Origin: Isoetes taiwanensis
Taxonomy: Eukaryota > Streptophyta > Lycopodiopsida > Isoetales > Isoetaceae
DNA length: 64,000 nt
NCBI GenBank assembly: GCA_021234155.1
Contig: JAJEKV010000033.1
Coordinates: 14,147,422-14,211,421, forward strand
Reading direction: 5' to 3'
Under the pieces are notes generated by a model. That model worked only from the letters and a program-made list of their open reading frames with translations. It made no database searches and was not told the origin of the DNA. The translations under genes and the position numbers were made by a program. Every line of letters starts with the position of its first letter. The stretch's first letter is position 1. Shown here piece after piece: positions 56,601 through 64,000 of this stretch.

Positions 56601-57541
56601 TGAGGATGCTATCATATTTATGAAGAGTAATAAATGAGATTGCACGAACAAAGAAAACCATAAAGATTTAGGAGAATACCTGGTCTAGAAAACCTAAATT
56701 CTTCAAAGGAAGATGGTTTGTCTGTCAATGGAAAAGGACCCTCAAGCTCCATTTTGCAAGCATGAATAGATCTTCTGCGTCTTCATCAAACTTCTTCTAC
56801 CATAGCCCGTTCACCGGAGAGAGGATGTTTCAGGCTGTTATGCCAAATTTGAGAGCGAAATTGATGAGGAAAAAAAATGGAAGACGATGGACAGGGGGAA
56901 GAAGGAAGATCAGAGAGGACCCACTAAGCCATAATGCAGCAGAAGGGCATTAAATTGGAAAAAAGTTGAGCGACAATGCTATGGCGAGCAGATAGTGGTC
57001 ACATAGATGGCGGAAAATTGGCTTCCCTTCCGCTCTGTATGCCGACCTCCACAGCTCCTTAATACCATGTTTCCCTCAAATGCCAACTCCGTTTTGCTTC
57101 TTCAGAAAGAAAGACGAGCCGGATTTGATGTCCTGCCATGGCCACAATAACCTAGGGCAGGGATTAATAACCTAGGGCAGGGATTTAAGGGGGCACCAAA
57201 ACGCTAAAGTACTCACCAGAACCGGATTGAAGGGGGCATTATCATAGCCGGAAATATGAAGGGGGCCTTGCAATGGCTTTCCTTGCAATGCTTGAACAAA
57301 GACAAGATAACCTAAGACGAGGATCCCTTTGAAGCGCCTCCTCCCATCTCCGTTGCTATTTTCTGGGGTCTTTTCTAATTTCCCTGGCCTTAGATTTGTG
57401 AAAGTAAAGATCTGACGGTCTAAAATGAGGCACATCAGATTTTGATGACATGGAAATTACACGTGGATAGCCTAGAATTGCAAGAAAGGCTGTAGGCCCG
57501 GTAGGGCTGGTGTGCTAAAAAAAAAAAAAAAAAAAAAAGTG
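53680..57541 (+). mobile_element. 3.86-kb insertion with poly(A) end in the ORF1 intron
   Basis: Comparison with copy A (40,660-40,690) shows an insertion after ...CTAACAGTG. The right end is an A tract (57,517-57,538), then AGTG again (57,538-57,541), a likely 4-bp target duplication. Tail and orientation suggest a retroposed plus-strand sequence, but no RT or other recognisable domain was found inside. Contents: open frame 53,668-54,306, a 53-bp tandem duplication near 54,655-54,765, and short minus-strand frames at 55,243-55,781. Identity of the insert is unknown. Confidence 0.75.
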
Positions 57542-58797
57542 TATTGTTTGGCTGCAGGTACGGGCTTCTCTTCCTAATGTTCTACTTTTGTCCAGTTTAT
57601 ATTAGGAGCTTTTGGGATGTGGATTGCAACAAGGACGTGATCTAAAGATAAAGAGATTTTTGCTTAATGAAAGCTAAAGAAAGAAGGGATAGATATGAGT
57701 TAAATTTGGGATCTGAAAGCACTTGCACAGGATATGTACTTCCTTTACTTGTATTCCAGCAAAGGTACTCTGTTGTGTTCTGAAATATCGTTGATGATAT
57801 ACTACATCTTATCCTGGCTAATATCTGGAGCCTAGGAGCATTTTGAAACTCCTGACTGCTAAGTATCTCAATCTAGTAATTTACTGCTGTTATAAATGTT
57901 GAACAGTCTTGCCACTTTTTCATTTGTAGCTATACACTATCTAGAATAGTGTGTAAGATTACTATCATGTGGATAAGGTATAAAAGGCTTGGAAACGGAT
58001 TTTTTATTCCCTAATAGTGTGATGTTTCACTTTTAATGCATACTGAAATTTCTATTTAAAAAGGGAAGAAGGTTTAAACCTCATGCATGCAGGCAGTCCA
58101 ATATGTGGCAGATAATGAATAATCTTCTTTCAAGTTTATGTTTCATAAGATAAGCTTGTTCTCTCTATTTCTAAAAAAAATACATCCCGGAAGGGCTTTG
58201 GGATCATATATTAATTACCTTTCACATACTATACAAAAGGGTAAAACACATATGCATTTAAGCTGATTCAGTACATGACAGAAATATGGTATGCATGTAA
58301 CATGGCAGAAATATGATATGCATGTAACATGCAAATTTAAAACTCACCTTGAAACTGAAGGTAAATAAATAAGAGACTTCACATTATATAACTAGATGAT
58401 GCAGTAAGCTGAATCATGGTTACATTAACAGTATGATTGGCATATGACTAAACATTGTAAATTTGTTTCTAGTCTACCTTTCTATCAGTTCCTATGCTGA
58501 ACATGTTAACTTAATTCTAGGCATAACCTATGAGCTATAAATGTCATGGGTTGTGGTCTAAAGATACAGTAATGTATATTCATAATATACCTCAGTTTGC
58601 AAGGATTAATATGCTTGAATAGAACAAAGGATTGTATGTTCTGATAAATAGTGGTTATACAGTAGTAATAACAGTAGCAAATCGATTACTCTGGAAAAGT
58701 GGTACCATCTTGGACTATGTTCTTGTATGGCCAGATAAGACAGCAGAGGGATTGACCAATGCTGATGTTTGTGCTAGTTTTTACTAGTTCAAGCCGG
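57542..58797 (+). other. Continuation of the ORF1 intron, copy B
   Basis: Resumes the match to 40,668-41,935 exactly after the insertion. Homology ends in a T tract (58,798-58,819) where copy A has only seven T before continuing to exon 2. Confidence 0.85.
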
Positions 58798-58819
58798 TTT
58801 TTTTTTTTTTTTTTTTTTT

Positions 58820-59655
58820 GTATATCTGAAATAACATTGGTTGTGTTATGCTTATGAGATTGATTGAATATTAACAGAACAGATTTATTATGAAATTGAG
58901 AATGAGAGTTATCATGGTATCTAGTTTGACAGGAACATGACTATATATGGGAGGCCTGGTAAACCAAAAGACCCAGCAAAAAAGGAACTTTACAAAATGG
59001 TAAGATATATATCATGTAAAGAAAATTCTACAGATAACCGACCCTAGGGTTCCAGAAGGCAAGTTAGGGTTCCGTCCATCCATGGACGGAAAGGCAAATG
59101 ATGAACTCCACCAACAAAAAGGTAACAGGCAGTTACAGATATTTGCATGAAGAATTGGAGTGAAAGAAACATGCCCATGGTTGTCCAGACAGTATTAAGG
59201 ACAGGGACAAACACCTATTTAAAAGCCTATATGAGACTCAAGAATTAGCAAATTATACACTGATATTCTTTTTCTATCCTGACATATCTGAGGTAGAATA
59301 GATAGGTGTATGGGAAGGAAGAAAGGTGACCTGAATATGGCCACTAGAAGGAGGATCGAGGCTGATATGACGGGCACATCTAAGAAGAAGAAGATATTTG
59401 ATTCCCACAGGGTTGCAAAAATACCTATGATGGCAGAATGCACCACAAAGATAAGCCTGAGCAGGTGAGCAAAGGGACTGAAAATGATGTGGGCACTGGC
59501 CTTAAGTTGATTATGCAGAACAAAGCAATGCAGACAATGGACAAGGGAACAACAACTGAAGAGAACCAACAAACGAGCTATTTAACAGATCTAGAAGACC
59601 ACCAGGTTCTTAGATCTACTAGTTTTCCTTTCTTGAATACATATTTAGTAAATTA
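58820..59655. other. Stretch without recognisable gene
   Basis: Follows a 22-T tract, so it may be the body of a minus-strand poly(A) element. No domain was recognised on either strand. Confidence 0.45.
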
Positions 59656-60199
59656 CAAAATTTTTATGAATAGAATAGAATAGAATAGAATAGTTTTTTT
59701 AACGTCCACGGAGACCAATAGGTCATGGGACCCATACAATGGGCTAGTACAATCATTACTACTAGGATTAAAAAACCCCTGCCTCGAAAGGTTTTCAAGG
59801 GAAAAACCTTTGCAGTAATGATGATACTAGACAAGCGGATAATGACTACTGAGGGCTCAGTAATTGCAGACGTTTATCTAGAACCTCAAGTATGTATAAT
59901 GCCAAGTCATGCACAGATGATGCTCTGAGAAGTTGTGGAAGTGTGGAATGGAATGATAAGGTCAAAAAATGATTCCGGACTATCTCAAAAGCAGGGCAAC
60001 TCAGAAGAGTATGGCTTTCATCTTCAATAACCTGTAACTGGCAACAGGCACATAGTCTCGCTTCTCGCGGTAATTGCGGCCGCTCCCATCTACCTGTCTC
60101 AATCCGTAGCCTGTGGGACCCCGTGCGAATTGATGCAATAGCTACAAGCTTGTTCCTGGACAAGCAAATAAGCAAATAAGCTTGTTCCTGCATTGGCAT
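59656..60199 (-). pseudogene. LINE 3' end, C-terminal zf-RVT-like domain and 3' UTR (minus strand)
   Basis: The frame 60,199-59,846 reads IASIRTGSHRLRIETGRW, then LCACCQLQVIEDESHTLLSCP, the Cys/His-containing tail found after the RT in plant and invertebrate LINE-1-like elements. The 3' UTR (GGTCTCCGTGGACG on the minus strand) and a (TTCTA)n microsatellite tail follow at 59,670-59,695. The upstream RT is absent, consistent with 5' truncation. Same family as 14,400-15,545. Confidence 0.85.
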
Positions 60200-60707
60200 A
60201 AACTAATAAGTATCTTAGATCAATAAGGATAGTTTTGATCTCTGAAAAAAATGGAGGCAATGAGAAGAAAGAAGGTAGATCTCATTTTAGAAGAGAACAG
60301 AATAACATTTGAAGGGCATATTGCAGCTATCGAAACAAGTAGATCAAGTTTCATAATACCAGCACACCAGGATCTAAACACATTGAACATAATTCTTGGA
60401 TATAAAGCTTTTTCAACATTATTTGTAAGTTACTAACTTATTAAGACAGGTTGAATGGGGTAGCATATACATAGTAGATCTGATATCAAAATCAAACAAG
60501 GTAAGGCAGAAAGGAACAAGACCTAGATGGGGATGATAACTCAAAAGCATGCTGCTGTAAATAAGCCATGAATCTCTGAGATAATCAGACATGGCAACCA
60601 TAGTATTTTATTTTACATCAGGCAAAAGTGAAGGGGATAACCCAAGAAACTTATAGTTTACCTGCTAGTGACTTAGGCTTTTATCCTTTTTAGGCTAATA
60701 GTCCTTT

Positions 60708-60748
<41 letters not shown>
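60200..60748. other. Spacer ending in a 40-T tract
   Basis: No gene recognised. 60,709-60,748 is uninterrupted T and abuts the first copy of the 2.43-kb direct repeat. Confidence 0.6.
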
Positions 60749-60750
<2 letters not shown>

Positions 60751-61575
60751 TGCATGTTGCTTGTTGATCTCAAATACATATGTATTATCTTATACTTGGT
60801 ACCAGTAAATAAGTGTGCATTGCAAATACATGGTTCACATTGCAAATACACCATTGCAAATACATAATGGCCAGTAGTAGAGAACTAACGTTGGGGTCTT
60901 TTTTGGTTGCCCTAACATGCACGCTCTTGAGCGGCTGCCCTAACATGCAGGATCTTGAGCGGCTGCCTCCGACTGCCAGCTATGGATAAGTAAGATGAGA
61001 ATGGATGTATAGAACAGTTTGAGGTGGCGATAGTAGATGGATTATGCCAGGAATAATACATGCAGTGGCTGAGTCATAGGCCGATTTTTAACAAACCGTT
61101 GCTGGGGTTTGAAAGCCAGTCTTCAAAAATGGAGACGGAATGATTTGCTTGCTTCTTTAGATGGCCGGCAAAAAAGGAATAGCTTAAAGGAAGAACTTAT
61201 TTCAGAAGAGAAAGTGCCCGCATCTGTTGTTGCCATCTGTAACAGAGCCCTGAATTAAAATATATGGAGTACCTTGAGAAAATGCAAATGCTTGCTTTAT
61301 TTGCAAAAGCATGGAGTGTTGCGGTGGCTTGAGCAGAGTCTATTCTCCTTGCCTGAAAGATATGAGGCCTCGAATGATATGGAACAGCTTATAAACAGGT
61401 TCTATGCATATTTCAATCTTTAGTTTTTTACCATTTTTGAGCTAAGTATGCAAAATGGTAGATGTTCCCAGTTTAAAATAAGTGAGAACTTAAGCCTGCA
61501 CATGAAAGAGTGCTACATATAGATGTTTATCTAGAATTAATTCTAGAAGAGTATTCTGCAGGGTTTTAATCCCAT
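60749..61575. repeat. Direct repeat, first copy
   Basis: ATTGCATGTTGCTTGTTGAT at 60,749 recurs at 63,175. Similarity is about 98% to the window end, with a 7-bp insertion (GCTAGTG) in the second copy. Confidence 0.97.
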
Positions 61576-63174
61576 TTATGTTTCGCTAGATCCTAGTTAT
61601 TGCATAATATATGGATTTATAGATGGGGCTATTGCAGGAACAATGCGCAGATGCGATATAGGTCTGATATAATAGTCAGGTTCTATGATTATTGTAGAAT
61701 ATGCAAATACGTACTGCAGTTAAATAATGATACTGCAGTTCTAAATGTCATGTAAAATGTGTGCATTAATGGCTGACAGATGTCTATACAGTTGCATTTT
61801 ATTCTCCGATTCATTCTTTTAGACTTTTCTAACTGGCAGGGCAAGAGGCACAATGGGTAATCAGCGAAGAGCTGAAAATCCCAATGTACCTTTTGGCCCT
61901 TGCCCTGATACCGTTTTCACGCTAACAGGGTACTGATTGGCTGCAGGTACGGGATTTTCTTCCCATTGTTCCTTTTGCTTTGTAGGTTGGATTTGGCTTC
62001 AAGGATGATGGAGAAATGCAAGAATTCATGACATTGATACTTTCAAGGAGGTTGCAGGAAAAAATATGACCAATACACAGTTAAAGCATAATGATTATGT
62101 TAGCTAGTTTGCTTTCTTGTGCTACTTTGAATATTTATATTGAACATAACAGGTGATAAGAACGGATCTGAATCCTTGTTAAACATATGAATATGAATAC
62201 AGGAATTTGACCCAACATATTTTTATGTCAAACTTATTTATCTTTAGGTTTAAATTGGGGCTGATGTTAGCTGAAACTTATGCTTTACGTCATGCATAAG
62301 ATATGTTTCAATAAGTCATTCCTGACAATGACTGTAGAATTTGGAATATAGTTTGTTCTGTTATATGATAACATTGATGCAGTACACCAGGAAAGGATGG
62401 TACCATCTAGGACGTAACAGTTCTCGTATGGCCAGATAAGACAGCAAAGGGATTGACCAATGCTGATGTTTGTGCTAGTATTGACTAGTTCAAGCCGGCT
62501 TTTTTTCATGACACTTCTGTGCATTGGTCTTACCAGTGCCGCCAAACTTTCTTGGTGGGGCTTCTAGCATATGCTTTTTTATAATCTTTGTTACTGCTGT
62601 GCTCTATTTACTTAAATGCAAGTTGTACGTATGATCATCTCATAGTGGCACGTATGAATGCAGGTCGAATCTGATAATGAAGTGGAAGCCAGAGTTCAAG
62701 ATAATCATTCCCACTTGAAATGTTGAACTTATGAGCTGTAAAATTGAAAGAGACTAATGTCACAATCTGTCAATTGGCACAGTGTGCTATATACATGGGT
62801 TGTTGTCCAAAACTGCCACTCGGCTCGATATGCCACTTGGCTTTATTTCTTAAGTTGCTATGGATATTAGCAAATGGTTCTAGAAATTTATGACCAGATG
62901 GTTTTTGTCTCATGGAAGTTTAAAAGAAGAGTGCTTAAACAAGTTAGAGAGATTGACTTCCCAAGCATCAATGGGGCTCTTGAGGATCTTTTAAGGAGAA
63001 TTTCTTAAGGTAATTGATCCTATCTCTTGCATTTCTCTTATACTCAAATTATGGCAAACAGTTCTCATAGGGTGAGGCATGATTCCTGCATTTGTAGGGT
63101 CTGCCACCCCTATGAAAAATGTGTTGCAGGAAGAACCTTTGCCTCTCCTTACGGTAGGAGGTAGGATTTTTTTT
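60749..63174 (+). mobile_element. Decayed Penelope-like copy within a 2.43-kb tandem unit
   Basis: The unit repeats from 63,175. In order it contains: unassigned sequence to about 61,850; ORF1 intron remnants (61,880-61,960 matching 40,618-40,700; 62,385-62,560 matching 41,835-41,990); the start of exon 2 (62,664-62,710, similar to 42,103-42,150); then, after a deletion, the RT C-terminus KRRVLKQV ending in a stop at 63,006-63,008; and the spacer remnant 63,050-63,174. The order ORF1, RT, spacer agrees with the younger copies. Confidence 0.7.
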
Positions 63175-64000
63175 ATTGCATGTTGCTTGTTGATCTCAAA
63201 TACATATGTATTATCTTATACTTGGTACCAGTAAATAAGTGTGCATTGCAAATACATGGTTCACATTGCAAATACACCATTGCAAATACATAATGGCCAG
63301 TAGTAGAGAACTAACATTGGGGTTTTTTTTGGTTGCCCTAACATGCACGCTCTTGAGCGGCTGCCCTAACATGCAGGATCTTGAGCGGCTGCCTCCGACT
63401 GCCAGCTATGGATAAGTAAGACGAGAATGGATGTATAGAACAATTTGAGCTGGCGATAGTAGATGGATTATGCCAGGAATAATACATGCAGTGGCTAGTG
63501 GCTGAGTCATAGGTCGATTTTTAACAAACCGTTGCTGGGGTTTGAAAGCCAGTCTTCAAAAATGGAGACGGAATGATTTGCTTGCTTCTTTAGATGGCCG
63601 GCAAAAAAGGAAGAGCTTAAAGGAAGAACTTATTTCAGAAGAGAAAGTGCCCAGATCTGTTGTTGCCATCTGTAACAGAGCCCTGAATTGAAATATATGG
63701 AGTACCTTGAGAAAATGCAAATGCTTGCTTTATTTGCAAAAGCATGGAGTGTTGCGGTGGCTTGAGCAGAGTCTATTCTCCTTGCCTGAAAGATCTGAGG
63801 CTTCAAATGATATGGAACAGCTAATAAACAGGTTCTATGCATATTTCAATCTTTAGTTTTTTACCATTTTTGAGCTAAGTATGCAAAATGGTAGATGTTC
63901 CCAGTTTAAAATAAGTGAGAACTTAAGCCTGCACATGAAAGAGTGCTACATATAGATGTTTATCTAGAATTAATTCTAGAAGAGTATTCTGCAGGGTTTT
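63175..64000. repeat. Direct repeat, second copy (runs off window)
   Basis: Matches 60,749-61,567 at offset 2,426 then 2,433. Whether the whole 2.43-kb unit is duplicated or only a terminal-repeat-like part cannot be seen, because the window ends. Confidence 0.97.

Noticed and set aside
60749-64000. LTR retrotransposon with LTRs at 60,749 and 63,175
   Set aside because: No TG...CA ends, primer binding site or LTR-type pol between; the interior is decayed Penelope-like sequence.

Overview
The window is plant nuclear DNA. The clearest evidence is an intron-rich gene for the largest subunit of RNA polymerase II (NRPB1) of land-plant type, with about 34 CTD heptads, lying among plant-style transposable elements: CACTA/EnSpm ends, Ty1-copia pol, LINEs with a zf-RVT-like tail, MITEs and a Penelope-like reverse transcriptase. 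I cannot name the species. The TE-dense, AT-rich spacing and the Penelope-like element suggest a larger non-angiosperm genome, but that is inference.

Layout. 1-4,520 (minus): first 11 exons of NRPB1 copy 1, cut by the window start. 4,974-12,100: AT-rich spacer with short tandem repeats and the 5' end of a CACTA element (6,188-6,740). 12,115-13,300: a GC-rich repeat unit, inverted relative to a tandem array of the same family at 22,080-25,765. 13,316-21,966: a CACTA-like element between them, holding a LINE 3' end, a long foldback, tandem repeats and an 800-bp purine tract. 25,920-29,114: two Ty1-copia remnants in opposite orientation, one carrying a MITE. 31,355-37,991 (minus): NRPB1 copy 2 with all 14 exons and the CTD, but with a 1-bp deletion before the catalytic DFDGD motif. 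The shared NRPB1 segment (1-4,973 and 33,473-38,458) is more than 99% identical by eye, offset 33,471-33,472 bp, so this is a very recent duplication or an assembly duplication.

38,861-64,000 (plus): several copies of one Penelope-like retroelement family, head to tail: RT 3' end, spacer, two-exon ORF1 with a 1.75-kb intron, RT, spacer, ORF1 again, and a decayed further copy. The copies are broken by a 2.7-kb terminal-inverted-repeat DNA transposon inside the RT, a 3.86-kb insertion with a poly(A) end inside the ORF1 intron, a minus-strand LINE 3' end and small duplications. A 2.43-kb direct repeat starts at 60,749 and again at 63,175.

Only NRPB1 looks like a host gene; the rest is mobile or repetitive. 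The most unusual content is the intron-bearing, tandem Penelope-like element with an unrecognised ORF1, and a striking concentration of inter-copy differences at CAG/CTG trinucleotides.
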